A stretch of DNA of 64,000 nucleotides. Origin: Oxalobacter paeniformigenes. Lineage in GTDB: Bacteria > Pseudomonadota > Gammaproteobacteria > Burkholderiales > Burkholderiaceae_D. Under the pieces are notes generated by a model that was given only the letters and a program-made list of their open reading frames with translations, was not told the origin of the DNA and did not search any database. Below, in pieces: positions 40,267 through 49,601 of this stretch. The DNA is taken from contig NZ_JAMKYL010000001.1 of the NCBI RefSeq assembly GCF_027158465.1, positions 496,001-560,000 on the forward strand, read 5' to 3'. Position 1 is the stretch's first letter. Each line of letters opens with the position of its first letter. The position numbers and the translations under genes are program-made.

Positions 40267-41580
40267 GTGAAGAAACGGTATCGGGTGCTGTTGTGTGGGG
40301 TGCTGTGTGCCTGTCAGGCCGGTCTGGTCTGGGCGGACAGTGATGATGCGGTGGGGGGCGGCGATTTCGCGCTGAAGGGGTGGAGTGCGCGCGGGCTTGC
40401 GCTGGCAGGCGGTATGGTCGGGCGGGCGGATGATCCTTCGGCGCTGGCGTACAATGCTGCCGGGATAACGCAGCTTTCCGGCACGCGGGTCATGGGCGGT
40501 TTCGACCTTCATGTGCCGACGGGTTCGATCGATGCCCGGATGGTAGATGGCAGCAGGAAGTCCACCGATACCCGGTCCAATCTCTGGGCGACGCCGCATG
40601 CGTATGTGACGCATCAGCTCGATGACCGTTTCTGGGTGGGGTTGGGCATGTTTTCGCGTTTTGGCGCGGATAACGAGTTTTCGGACAGCTGGCTCGGCCG
40701 GTATAACATGACCAGTGCGCAGGCGCGGACGATTTCGTTTGTGCCCAGTCTGGCGATGAAGGTCAACGATGCCTGGTCGGTGTCGGCCGGTGTGGAGGTG
40801 ATGTATGCCGATTTCACCATGACCCGGCAGATTCCTTCGTTGCAGTATATTGGTCCTCTTCCGCAAAAAGGGCCTGACAGCAAGGAGCGTCGAACCAGTA
40901 CGGGCTGGGGGATGGGGTTGCATCTGGGGTCGCACTGGCGTATGACGGATGCGCTGTCGCTGGGGGTCGCCTACAAGAGTCCGGTCACGCTTCGTCTCAA
41001 CGGCCGGGCGGAATATTCCCTGCATCAGCCCAATTTTCTGGCCGAAAAGGGAGAGGTTCCGCATACGGTCGATACCGATACGGATACGAAGATTCATTTG
41101 CCGGGCTCCCTGGCGCTGGGGCTGGCCTACAAGCCGATGGATAATCTGAGTGTCGAGGTGGGGACGGTGTTTACGCACTGGTCACGGTTCGATTATGACA
41201 CGACGTATCATTCCGACTTTGACGAAGACGGCAAGGGTGGCGGGCGCAACAGCTGGAATGTCAATGCCAGTGTGGAATACAAGCCGCGCCAGTGGCTCGC
41301 GCTCAGGGCGGGGGTCTGGCATGATACGTCGGCGGTCAGGGATCATGCGGCGGGGTTCATGTCTCCGGGTGACGGGAGTACCGGTGTCGGGCTGGGCGTC
41401 GGGATGAACTGGGGACCCTGGACGCTGGATCTGGCGTATGCCTATCGCCGGTCGCATGATCTGGATTACAGGGATTCGGGTGTCGCAGGTGTCATCTCGT
41501 CAGTATCCAATATAAGCAGCGCCCACAGTCGGGATGTGGAGGACAATATCGTGATGGCGACGATCAGTTATGCGTACTGA
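40267..41580 (+). CDS. FadL/OmpP1-family outer membrane transporter
   Basis: 437 residues: a signal peptide (YRVLLCGVLCACQAGLVWA), then the FadL hatch/N-terminal signature GWSARGLALAGGMVGRADDP with SALAYNAAG. Multiple beta-strands end in an aromatic C-terminus (NIVMATISYAY). FadL proteins carry long-chain fatty acids or other hydrophobic compounds across the outer membrane. The GTG start at 40267 is preceded by GGGGAG; a TTG at 40252 is also in frame. A promoter and terminator bracket it as a single gene. Confidence 0.9.
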   Translation: MKKRYRVLLCGVLCACQAGLVWADSDDAVGGGDFALKGWSARGLALAGGMVGRADDPSALAYNAAGITQLSGTRVMGGFDLHVPTGSIDARMVDGSRKSTDTRSNLWATPHAYVTHQLDDRFWVGLGMFSRFGADNEFSDSWLGRYNMTSAQARTISFVPSLAMKVNDAWSVSAGVEVMYADFTMTRQIPSLQYIGPLPQKGPDSKERRTSTGWGMGLHLGSHWRMTDALSLGVAYKSPVTLRLNGRAEYSLHQPNFLAEKGEVPHTVDTDTDTKIHLPGSLALGLAYKPMDNLSVEVGTVFTHWSRFDYDTTYHSDFDEDGKGGGRNSWNVNASVEYKPRQWLALRAGVWHDTSAVRDHAAGFMSPGDGSTGVGLGVGMNWGPWTLDLAYAYRRSHDLDYRDSGVAGVISSVSNISSAHSRDVEDNIVMATISYAY

Positions 41581-41647
41581 ATGCCGGCTCCGGGGCACGG
41601 GGTTGGCCGGGTCTGGCGGGGCGCGGTGTGTTTTGACGGTTTTTTGG

Positions 41648-41672
41648 CGCGGCGGTTGCCGCGCTTTTTTTG
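41648..41672 (+). terminator. Rho-independent terminator after the FadL-type gene
   Basis: GCGCGGC-GGTT-GCCGCGC followed by seven T. Confidence 0.92.
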
Positions 41673-41773
41673 TGCGGGGATGTCGGGATGGTGTCGGGCG
41701 CGTTTTGTCCGGTTCGGCGGGGCAGGATGGTGCAGGCGGCTTGTGCCGGGGGCGGGGTGCCGCCCGGTGGCCG

Positions 41774-42895
41774 TCAGCGCAGGCTCCGGTAGAGGGTGCG
41801 CAACATGTCGTCGGTGATGGGGACGGGGTTGTTGTAGAGGGGGGCTTGCCGGCTGGCGGCCACAAGGGTGTCGATCTGGCTGTCGCTGAGGTTCCATGCG
41901 GAAAGGTCGGTTTTCAGGCCGGTGCGGTATTTGAGTTCGGCGATGGCGTCGGCGAGGTTGGCGACGTCGGAAAAGCCGGTGGCTTCGGCCAGCAGGGCGA
42001 GGCGTCCGTCGGTGTCGGCTTTGGCGTTGATGCGCATGAAGTGGTCGATGGTCAGGCCGCAGGCTTCGCCGTGGGGGATGCCGAGGATGCTGGTGAGCGG
42101 GTAGGAGCAGGCGTGTGCGGCGGTGGTGCCGGGCCGGGCGAAGGCGAGTCCGGCGGTGACGGAGGCTTCGGCCATTTTTTCGCGCGCGTGCATGTCGCCG
42201 GGGTTTTCGCAGGCGGTTTCGAGGTGGTGCATGACGAGGCGGGCGGCGTGGATGGCGAGTGCGTCGCAGATGGGCTGGTGGTGGATGCTCCAGTAGGCTT
42301 CGATGGCGTGGCAGAGGACGTCCATGCCGGTGCAGGCGGTGACGGCTTTGGGCAGGGTGCGGGTCAGTTCGGGGTCGATGATGGCGCAGACGGGGTAGAA
42401 GGCCGGGGAAAACAGGGGGGCCTTGATGCCTTTGGCGTGGTCGGAGAGGACGGTGACGCGGCTGACTTCGCTGCCGGTGCCTGCGGTGGTGGGGATGGCG
42501 ATGAGGGGCAGGCCGCGTGCGGGGACGGGGAGGGTGCCGTCGAGGTAGGCGCCGGCGGGGTGGTTGCCGTTGCTGAAGGCGGCGGCTGCCTTGGCGCAGT
42601 CCAGGACGCTGCCGCCGCCGAGGGCGACGATGAAGTCGCAGTGGTTTTCGTGGATGAGGCGGATGCAGTCGTCGCATTCGCGGATGTCGGGGTTGGGGGA
42701 GACTTGCCGGTAGGTGGCGCACAGTGTGCCGCCGCTGTCGGCCATGAGGCGGTCTGCCAGTCCGTTTTTGCCGAAGAAGGGGGATGTGATGAGCAGGCCG
42801 CGGGTTTTGCCGGTTTTGCGGATTTCTTCGCCGAGGCGGGCGAGCTGGCCGTTGCCGAAGTGGATGGTGACGGGTTGGGTGTAGTGCCAGTCCAT
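41774..42895 (-). CDS. Iron-containing alcohol dehydrogenase
   Basis: 373 residues of the group III Fe-ADH family. The NAD-binding motif is ALGGGSVLDCAK (about 92-103), followed by the family signature PTTAGTGSEVSRVTVLSD. Metal ligands appear in TGMDVLCHAIEAYWS and in PHGEACGLTIDHFM. Such enzymes reduce aldehydes, e.g. butanol-type or phosphonoacetaldehyde reductases; the substrate is not certain. GGGAGA is 6 nt before the ATG. The remnant LysR gene upstream in the same orientation could once have been its regulator. Confidence 0.93.
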   Translation of the reverse strand: MDWHYTQPVTIHFGNGQLARLGEEIRKTGKTRGLLITSPFFGKNGLADRLMADSGGTLCATYRQVSPNPDIRECDDCIRLIHENHCDFIVALGGGSVLDCAKAAAAFSNGNHPAGAYLDGTLPVPARGLPLIAIPTTAGTGSEVSRVTVLSDHAKGIKAPLFSPAFYPVCAIIDPELTRTLPKAVTACTGMDVLCHAIEAYWSIHHQPICDALAIHAARLVMHHLETACENPGDMHAREKMAEASVTAGLAFARPGTTAAHACSYPLTSILGIPHGEACGLTIDHFMRINAKADTDGRLALLAEATGFSDVANLADAIAELKYRTGLKTDLSAWNLSDSQIDTLVAASRQAPLYNNPVPITDDMLRTLYRSLR

Positions 42896-43159
42896 GTGTG
42901 TCTCCCTTGTGTGTCTCCCTGTGCGGGCGGGCGCGGGCAGGGGGTGTCGTTGGTGCGGGGTGTTTTTTTATTGTACACCTGTGTCCGGCCGGTGTTTTGC
43001 GGGGGTGTCCGCCGTGCGCCGGTCTTTTTCTTTTCTCCGTTTTCCGTTGTTTCCTGTCGCTGTTTTTCCGATGGCTGACGGGGCGTGCCGTGTGGCGTTG
43101 TGGTGGCGCCGGTGGCATGCGCGGCGGGGTCATGCGGGGCGGGTTTTGCCGGTCGGGCG

Positions 43160-43521
43160 GTCTTGAAGCGTTCGAGCAGGCGGGCGAGGATGCCTGACCA
43201 GGCTTCGTTGTCGGCGTAGCCGAGTTCGAGGCGGCCGGTTTCGCCGCGGAAGGCGCGGCGGGCGTTTTCTTCGATGGCGGCGGCTTGCCGCAGCAGGGCG
43301 CGGGCGTCGGTGAGAAATCGCTGGCCTGTCGGGGTGAGGGTGACGTTGCGCCGGTTGCGGATGAAGAGTTTGCCGCCGAGTGTGTTTTCGAGTTCGCGGA
43401 TGCGGATGCTGAGGGCGGGCTGGGCGATGTGCAGGCGTTCGGCGGCCTTGCCGAAGTGGAGTTCTTCGGCCAGGACGGTGAAGTAGCGCAGGGCGCGCAG
43501 GTCGATGCGTGGGGTTTCCAT
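43160..43521 (-). pseudogene. Truncated LysR-family regulator
   Basis: From ATG 43521 the first 120 or so residues are a clear LysR N-terminus: LRALRYFTVLAEELHFGKAA, ERLHIAQPALSIRIRELENT and LGGKLFIRNRRNVTLTPTGQ, plus the linker helix. The effector-domain start (LELGYADNEAWSGILARLLE) is followed by Pro/Ala-rich residues with no LysR character. The frame then runs out of phase across the ADH gene. Since 300 residues would be expected and only about 620 bp separates the starts, the effector domain is deleted. It may still bind DNA as a fragment. Confidence 0.75.
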
Positions 43522-43584
43522 GCCGTTATTATCGGGGATTTCAGGGATAATGGCAGGGTGTTTTTCCGGTTCTGGCAAGGGGGG

Positions 43585-43995
43585 ATGATGGGGGTGTCAT
43601 GGTTCGGGCGGATGGTGCTGGCGGGGTGCTGGTGTGTGGCGCTGGCGGGGTGTGCGGGGCGGCTGGCGGATGCGGGAGCGGGTACCGGTGCGGATGGCGG
43701 GGCGGCGCGTTATACCTTCAGCGTGGTGCGCAACGGGTGTATCCGGGTGTTCGAGAGCGGGGTGACGGTGGTCGATCCCGGGGCGCGGCCGGGGTTTTCG
43801 ACGTTCGTGGTGTTCGGGACGGACGGGGAGCGGGCGGAAGTGTTTTTGCCGGATGTGTCCGGTTCGCGGGTGTTGTCGCGGCGGGGGCGTATCTGGTCGG
43901 ACGGGGGGTTTTCGTTGTGGCTGGAGCGGGGCGAGTGGGTGTTGTCGCGTCCTGCCGGTGCGGCGAATACGGAAAACGGTTCGGGCGTGCGGTGA
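43585..43995 (+). CDS. Small lipoprotein of unknown function
   Basis: 136 residues: MMGVSWFGRMVLAGCWCVAL, then AGC, gives a lipoprotein signal with lipobox LAGC. An Ala/Gly linker and a compact beta-rich domain follow (RYTFSVVRNGCIRVFESGVT, FSTFVVFGTDGERAEVFLPD, SRRGRIWSDGGFSLWLERGE). AAGGGGGG precedes the paired ATG codons. It diverges from the truncated LysR gene. No family recognised; an envelope location is likely. Confidence 0.7.
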   Translation: MMGVSWFGRMVLAGCWCVALAGCAGRLADAGAGTGADGGAARYTFSVVRNGCIRVFESGVTVVDPGARPGFSTFVVFGTDGERAEVFLPDVSGSRVLSRRGRIWSDGGFSLWLERGEWVLSRPAGAANTENGSGVR

Positions 43996-44139
43996 GACGG
44001 TGAGGCGGTGAGGTTTTGCGGCGATCTGTTTCGGGCTGGCCGGCAGCGGGTTGCCGGTGGCCGGTCGCCGGTCGGCAGGGTGTCTTGCAAGGGGCTGGCG
44101 TCCGGCAGCGGGGTGTCGTGCGGGTTGTCGGCCGGGTTG

Positions 44140-45315
44140 TCAGTGCCGGGTGAAGAGGGTGAAGCACAGGGAGAGGAGCGCGAGCGCGATGCCGACGGCG
44201 ACGACGCCTGTCCAGCCGGCGAGTTGCCAGCCGGTGCCGGCGGAGAAGGTGCCGAAGGTGCCGCCGATGAAGAAGGTGGTCATGAAGACGGTGTTGACGC
44301 GGTTGGCGGCTTTGGGGTTGAGTTGCATGACGCTGGACTGGTTGCTGAGCTGGATGCACTGGATGCCGATGTCGATGATGATGATGCCGGCGATCATGCC
44401 GGTGTAGGTGTCGCCGAGGATGCCCATGATGAGCCAGGCGAGCAGGATGAGGGCGTCGCCGATGTAGTTGAAGTTTCTGAGGCCGACTTTGCCGACGTAC
44501 TGGCCGACGGCGGAGGCGGTGAGTGCGCCGGCGATGCCGCACAGGCCGAGGATGCCGACGGTGTCGCTGTCGGCATGAAAGGGGGCTTGCGCCATTTTGA
44601 AGGCGAGGCAGGCCCAGACGGCGAGGAAGGAGCCGAAGGCGAATGCGGCGCGCAGGGAGCAGATGCGCAGGGACGGGTATTGTTTGACCAGGGTGAAGAT
44701 GGAGCGCATGAGGTCGCCATAGCTGCCGGTGAAGTTCGGGCGGATGTCGGGCAGGATTTTGAGGGTGACGGCGGCGCACAGGATCATGAGGACGGCGGCG
44801 ATGAAGTACATGGCGCGCCAGCCGAACCAGTCGCCGACGAAGCCGGAGATGACGCGCGAGGCGAGGATGCCGGTGAGCAGGCCGGACATGACGATGCCGA
44901 CGTTGCGGCTTTTGTGTTCGGGCCGCGAGAATTGCGAGGCGATGGGGACGAAGATTTGCGGGATGACGGAGCAGGCGCCGGTGATGAGCGAGGCGACCCA
45001 GATGACGGGCAGGTTCGAGGCGATGCCGATGGCGAACAGGGAAAAGATCAGTAATACGAAGTTGGTGAGGATGATTGTCCGGCGGCGGCACAGGTCGCCC
45101 AGCGGGACGATGAAGAGCAGTCCGAGGGCGTAGCCGGTTTGCGCCATCATGGTGATGACGTTGGTGCGGAAGCCGGTTTCGGCCAGGTCTTGCCGGATGA
45201 GGTTCAAAAGGGGCTGGTTGTAGTACTGGTTGGCGATGGTGACGCCGGCGACGATGGCCAGTGTCCAGAGGATGTGGGCCGGCAGTCCGGCGTTTTCTGT
45301 CAGTTCCTGTTTCAT
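44140..45315 (-). CDS. Major facilitator superfamily transporter
   Basis: 391 residues with 12 hydrophobic segments. The MFS loop motif between helices 2 and 3 is VPLGDLCRRRTIILTN. A YNQPLLNLIRQDL start and SVMQLNPKAANRVNTVFMTT in the second half match the YgaY-like/predicted-efflux MFS group. Inner membrane; likely proton-coupled export, substrate unknown. Transcribed alone. Confidence 0.88.
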   Translation of the reverse strand: MKQELTENAGLPAHILWTLAIVAGVTIANQYYNQPLLNLIRQDLAETGFRTNVITMMAQTGYALGLLFIVPLGDLCRRRTIILTNFVLLIFSLFAIGIASNLPVIWVASLITGACSVIPQIFVPIASQFSRPEHKSRNVGIVMSGLLTGILASRVISGFVGDWFGWRAMYFIAAVLMILCAAVTLKILPDIRPNFTGSYGDLMRSIFTLVKQYPSLRICSLRAAFAFGSFLAVWACLAFKMAQAPFHADSDTVGILGLCGIAGALTASAVGQYVGKVGLRNFNYIGDALILLAWLIMGILGDTYTGMIAGIIIIDIGIQCIQLSNQSSVMQLNPKAANRVNTVFMTTFFIGGTFGTFSAGTGWQLAGWTGVVAVGIALALLSLCFTLFTRH

Positions 45316-45763
45316 GGTGCGGTTGCCTGCCTTCGGGCATGGGCGGTGTTTGCGCGGGGGGTATCCGGCTTCGCCGGAGGTCGCGGCATGCGGGTGCGGC
45401 GGATATGTCGGGGTATTGTATGAATCCCTGTTGCCGTGTCAAGGCGGCGGCCGCGTTCGCGGTCGGGTACGGGTCGGGCGGGGGCGTCACGAAAGTGCCC
45501 CAAATGTCCGGCGGGCATGTTTTCCGGGCGTATGATGACGCTGGTCACGGGGATATGCCCGTGTCGTGCCGGTTTTTCCGGCGGGGGTTTTACATCGTAA
45601 TTTGTCGCTGTATCGCCGGGGGTCGCGTCCCGGTAGCGCACAAGGCGGATCGCCAGTCGCCGTTTTCCGGGGTCGCGTCCGGCAACGGTCTGCCGCAATG
45701 CGGGGGTTGCGTCCCGTGCCGGTGTGAAAGCGTTTTTTGTGTCTTTCATATGAGGAGCGACAG
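45316..45763. other. Gap between the MFS gene and the phage structural cluster
   Basis: No supported gene or attachment site was recognised. The phage block begins abruptly with the capsid gene, so a boundary or rearrangement junction may lie here. Confidence 0.4.
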
Positions 45764-46813
45764 ATGCCAATTTCTTCTGAAGATTTGCAGGCGCTGGGCA
45801 AATCCACGCTTGACGATTATTTGCGCAACGAACCGGTCGATCAGGTTTCGGTCGATATTCCGCTGCTTAAAAAGCTGATGGCCAAACGCAAGGATTTCGC
45901 GGGCGCCAAACAGAATGTGACAGTCAATATCCGCAAGTCGCATGATTCCAATTTCGCCTGGGCCTATGGCGAGGAGCCGGTGGCCTTCAACAAGCGCAAT
46001 ACGGTGGAAAACGCGGCTTTCCCGTGGCGTCGCGCGGTGGACGGTTTCTATATCGCGCACGATACGCTGTTTGCCAACGGGATCAAGGTGCGCGAGGGGG
46101 GACACCGTGCTTACCGTCTGGAAGTGAGCGAAAAGAACCAGTTGCTCAATTTGCTGGCGGAACAGACGGAAGCGTTCCGTACCGGTTTTTCCGAAAAACT
46201 TTCCATGGAATTGCATCGCGACGGGACGTCGTCGGAAGACGCCGTGACGGGGCTGGATGCACTGGTTTCGACGACGCCGGAGACGGGGGTTGTGGGCGGT
46301 ATCGACCGCGCGACGGCGACTTACTGGCGCAACAATGCCGCGACGGGGATCGCTTCGACGACGGATGGCGCGCTGGCGACAGCCATGGAAGGGCAGTGGC
46401 GTGCGTGTATCCGCAACGGGGGCAGCCCGGATTTCATTCTGGCGGGTTCGGCGTTTATCGACGCGTATCGCCAGCATGCGGTGACAGTGACGAACAACGC
46501 GGCAGCGGGTGCGGTCAAGAAGCTCGATGCCGGGGTGGGTTCCGGTACGTCGACGGGGCTGTATTTCAAGGGCGTGGAAATCATCTGGGACCCGCAGTTC
46601 GAACAGCTCGACGCGCTGGAGTCTCCGTCGATTCCCTGGGAAAAGCGCTGCTATTTCATCAATACGAAGTATCTGGAATTGCATGACGACACGATGGACA
46701 TCGTGTCGCCGACCCGTCCCTACAACGTGCTGGCCTTGTACCAGATGGTGAATTTGCGTCTTGCGCTGGTGATGAAACGCGCGAACGCGCATTCGGTCAT
46801 GTCGATCGCCTGA
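45764..46813 (+). CDS. Phage major capsid protein
   Basis: 349 residues with the composition and motifs of a phage coat protein: RKSHDSNFAWAYGEEPVAFN, LNLLAEQTEAFRTGFSEKLS, GTSSEDAVTGLDALVSTTPE and FKGVEIIWDPQFEQLD, ending in NLRLALVMKRANAHSVMSIA. It would assemble the icosahedral shell. GAGGAGCG lies 5 nt before the ATG at 45764. Unusually, it precedes rather than follows portal and terminase in the window. Confidence 0.8.
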   Translation: MPISSEDLQALGKSTLDDYLRNEPVDQVSVDIPLLKKLMAKRKDFAGAKQNVTVNIRKSHDSNFAWAYGEEPVAFNKRNTVENAAFPWRRAVDGFYIAHDTLFANGIKVREGGHRAYRLEVSEKNQLLNLLAEQTEAFRTGFSEKLSMELHRDGTSSEDAVTGLDALVSTTPETGVVGGIDRATATYWRNNAATGIASTTDGALATAMEGQWRACIRNGGSPDFILAGSAFIDAYRQHAVTVTNNAAAGAVKKLDAGVGSGTSTGLYFKGVEIIWDPQFEQLDALESPSIPWEKRCYFINTKYLELHDDTMDIVSPTRPYNVLALYQMVNLRLALVMKRANAHSVMSIA

Positions 46814-46877
46814 GGGAGGTTTTTTCGGATGCCGCCGGGTCTCCGGCGGCCGGTTTTCCATTTTTTTCAGGGAGAAA

Positions 46878-47210
46878 ATGAAGATGACGCCAATTTATGC
46901 CATCCGCATCCGCCGCGATGCCCATACGGTGACGCCGGTGATGGTGCCGGAATACGAAGTGCCGGTCTTGCAGGATATTTTCGGGGCGGAAAACGTCCAC
47001 AACGCCGAGGGCAAGCGGGTCGATGAGGCCGGTTGCGGTCCGCAGGCGGGGACGTTTGATGCCAGAGGGGACGAGTATGACCGTTTGTGCGCCAAATACG
47101 GTGTCGAACGGATGGAGCAGGTGTTCGGCAAGAAGGGGGCTGCCGCGTTCGACAAGGCGATCTCCGGCGCTTCGGCGAAAACCGCGAAAAGCCGTCAGGC
47201 GGCCGGATAA
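46878..47210 (+). CDS. Small phage structural or accessory protein
   Basis: 110 residues with a beta-rich N-terminus (TPIYAIRIRRDAHTVTPVMV), then VPEYEVPVLQDIFGAENV, and a Lys/Ala-rich helical C-terminus. AGGGAGA precedes the ATG. Its location straight after the capsid gene suggests a head or neck role, but no domain was recognised. Confidence 0.65.
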   Translation: MKMTPIYAIRIRRDAHTVTPVMVPEYEVPVLQDIFGAENVHNAEGKRVDEAGCGPQAGTFDARGDEYDRLCAKYGVERMEQVFGKKGAAAFDKAISGASAKTAKSRQAAG

Positions 47211-47282
47211 GGGGGCGGGCGCGGGAACGGGGAGACCTGTTCCCGCACATGTGCATAACGACAGGACAGAAGGGGGAGCAGT

Positions 47283-48422
47283 ATGGCACAACCACCAGCC
47301 TATAACCGGGAAAAAGACTTCGCCAAGGATTTCGGCAACGAGACCGACCACACGGCGCTGAACGCCGAGCTGGATCGTGCATCCAACTCGATCAACGACA
47401 TCCGCGCCAATCTGGCGCTCATTCAGGCAGACGACGGAAAAATCCGCGCCTCATCCATCACGACCGATTCACTGGCACAGGAAGTGCTGGACTATGTACA
47501 GGCGACCGCATTGGCAGGGGCGAACGCCGTGGCCGACGCCGCCACCGCCATCGCCCGCGAAGCGCAACAGCAAGCGGAAAACGCGGTACAGACAGCCACC
47601 GGCGCGGTGGAAAAATCGGATGAAGCGGTCACGACGGCCCATGCGGCGCAGGAACAGGCACAGCAGGCCGACGCCAAGGCGGAACAGGCACTGGGTGAAA
47701 CCGCGCAAATCGACGGCAAAGTATCGGCCGCCGTCGATGACGCCTTGCGCAATACCGTCATTCCCGGACTGACGGCGGAGACGATCGAAGGGGCATTGGG
47801 ATACGTCCCGTATGACGGAGAAACGAATGCGCTGGACTTCGCCACAGGTGCGGAAGTCGCCGCGGCGATTGCGGCGATACCGGAACCGGTCAACGCCGAC
47901 TGGAACGCCAGCAAAGGCGCGGCGGCGATTTTGAACAAGCCTTCGACGATAGCGGGTTACGGCATTGTGGACGCCTACACCAAAACACAAGTCGATACGA
48001 AGATAGCGGAAAAGGATTGCCTGCCGACACAGACAGGCCATACAGGGAAATACCTGAGCACCGATGGCGAAACCCCGTATTGGGAAAAAGTCGATACCGG
48101 AGCGATGGAAGTCGTGGAAGTCGAGACATCCGGAGAAACGACCACACTCGATATCGCCCCCGGCAAAGCCTACTTCCTGACAAGGAACGGCGAATACGCA
48201 TTTGAAGGAAGCGTACTGGAAATCAACAGTTTGCCGGAAAAAAACAACCTGAGGGAATCCTCCATATGGTTTGACACACAAGGCCAGAGCGTCACGATCC
48301 AGATCAATGTCGAACACAAGATCGTGGATGCCATACCGGAAACGGAACCATACAGCCACTACGTGATATCCATCATGGGAAACACCCTCATCATGCAGGA
48401 AATGGAGAAAAAGCCGGTATGA
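47283..48422 (+). CDS. Phage tail fibre-like protein
   Basis: 379 residues. The N-terminal head (MAQPPAYNREKDFAKDFGNE) is followed by a long Ala/Gln/Glu coiled-coil (about 60-160) typical of trimeric fibre shafts. Fibre repeats come next (LGYVPYDGE, ADWNASKGAAAILNKPSTIA, YTKTQVDTKIAEKD) and then a beta-rich tip. It probably mediates receptor contact. Its stop overlaps the start of the next gene. The A-rich coding strand differs from the G/T-rich chromosomal genes, consistent with recent transfer. Confidence 0.82.
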   Translation: MAQPPAYNREKDFAKDFGNETDHTALNAELDRASNSINDIRANLALIQADDGKIRASSITTDSLAQEVLDYVQATALAGANAVADAATAIAREAQQQAENAVQTATGAVEKSDEAVTTAHAAQEQAQQADAKAEQALGETAQIDGKVSAAVDDALRNTVIPGLTAETIEGALGYVPYDGETNALDFATGAEVAAAIAAIPEPVNADWNASKGAAAILNKPSTIAGYGIVDAYTKTQVDTKIAEKDCLPTQTGHTGKYLSTDGETPYWEKVDTGAMEVVEVETSGETTTLDIAPGKAYFLTRNGEYAFEGSVLEINSLPEKNNLRESSIWFDTQGQSVTIQINVEHKIVDAIPETEPYSHYVISIMGNTLIMQEMEKKPV

Positions 48423-48925
48423 GCCTGTTCAGAAACCTGTTGCCAATAGACCGTTTTTTCACGGTGACATTCGACGCGGACGGAGGAACACCGGTACCGG
48501 AAAAACAGATCGTGCAAAAAAACAAGGTCGCACGGTTACCGGCACAACCCGAAAAAGCATATTACAACTTTGAAAAATGGGTGACACCGGACGGGGAAGC
48601 ATACAACTTCGACAAACCCGTCATAGCCGATCTGGTGCTGAAAGCCCAATGGACACCCAGCCTCATCGTGGAAAGCGGCACCGTGCCCACAGAAATCGAA
48701 ACCGTAAAAAGCGGCCCGTTGGAAAGATACTACGTAATAGCGGGATCGGCGAACTTCCAGCATGTATTCGGCAGAATTGCATCCTTTTCGGCAACGATTT
48801 CAGACAGGCTGGGTGGTATCCAGACAGAGTACAGCCTGACGGGTTTTTCATGGCGTCGCAGAGAAGTCGACAGTAATAAGGTGCAGTACTACATCAACTA
48901 CACGGTTTCCGGATATATCGAGTAA
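48419..48925 (+). CDS. Phage tail-associated protein with an InlB-type B-repeat
   Basis: 168 residues. Residues 12-80 match the Listeria-Bacteroides/InlB B repeat (Flg_new): FFTVTFDADGGTPVPEKQIV, then KAYYNFEKWVTPDGEAYNFD and LVLKAQWTP. The rest (about 80-168) is beta-rich. It overlaps the fibre gene by 4 bp (ATGA), so it is coupled to it and may form or decorate the fibre tip. B-repeats usually occur in bacterial surface adhesins; finding one as a stand-alone phage protein is unusual. Confidence 0.72.
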   Translation: MSLFRNLLPIDRFFTVTFDADGGTPVPEKQIVQKNKVARLPAQPEKAYYNFEKWVTPDGEAYNFDKPVIADLVLKAQWTPSLIVESGTVPTEIETVKSGPLERYYVIAGSANFQHVFGRIASFSATISDRLGGIQTEYSLTGFSWRRREVDSNKVQYYINYTVSGYIE

Positions 48926-48935
48926 GGGAAAGAAA

Positions 48936-49601
48936 ATGACGACATACGCAAAACTGATCGAAGGCAAGCCGGAATTTTTCAAAAATCCGCTGGTGGTGAA
49001 CGGACAGTATTTTTACAACCCCGGCGAAGCGCTTTTGAAAGAAAACGGCTACAAAATCTATAAGGAAAACACACCGGACAGCGAAAAAAGCGCATGGTGC
49101 GATATTTCGTTTTCCTACGACGAAACGGAAGACAGCATCGAAAAGATCTGTACCTGCGTACCGAACCTGGAAAAAGCCCGAACGATCAGGACGCTGGCAT
49201 TGCAGACCGCCTTCGACGAAGCCTCGCAAAAAGCGCACTGCACCTCATCGGCAGGCTTCGAAATCGACGCCGACGAAATCGCCAACCGCAACATCGAAGG
49301 ACTGGTACTCGTCATGCAGCCGGAAGAGACCACCCTGTTCAGGGCATACGACAACAGCTTCCACGAAGTCACGCGGGAACAGCTGGAAATCATGCGCAAG
49401 GAAATCGTCATCAACAGCCAGTACCTGTATCAGGCCAAATGGACGATCGAGGCGCAAATCATGCAGGCGCAGACGGCACAAGCGGTTGCGGACATCGACA
49501 TATCGGCAGACACCATCGCGGCACTTGCCGATACGCTCAAGGCACAGGCGATGGAAGCGGCGAACGGCGAAGAAGGAGCGGAAAATGCCGAAGCGTCTTG
49601 A
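48936..49601 (+). CDS. Phage tail fibre assembly-type protein (DUF4376-like)
   Basis: 221 residues. The N-terminal half (YAKLIEGKPEFFKNPLVVNG) resembles tail-fibre assembly proteins. The C-terminal half (ALQTAFDEASQKAHCTSSAG with the IDADEIANRNIEGLVLVM helix) matches the DUF4376 pattern seen in tail-fibre chaperone proteins. It lies 10 bp after the B-repeat gene. It overlaps the next ORF start, so fibre genes form one unit. It probably aids fibre assembly or attachment. Confidence 0.65.
   Translation: MTTYAKLIEGKPEFFKNPLVVNGQYFYNPGEALLKENGYKIYKENTPDSEKSAWCDISFSYDETEDSIEKICTCVPNLEKARTIRTLALQTAFDEASQKAHCTSSAGFEIDADEIANRNIEGLVLVMQPEETTLFRAYDNSFHEVTREQLEIMRKEIVINSQYLYQAKWTIEAQIMQAQTAQAVADIDISADTIAALADTLKAQAMEAANGEEGAENAEAS

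Noticed and set aside
41568..43133. Long frames on both strands over the Fe-ADH gene
   Set aside because: Out-of-frame shadows; the ADH motifs fix the true frame.
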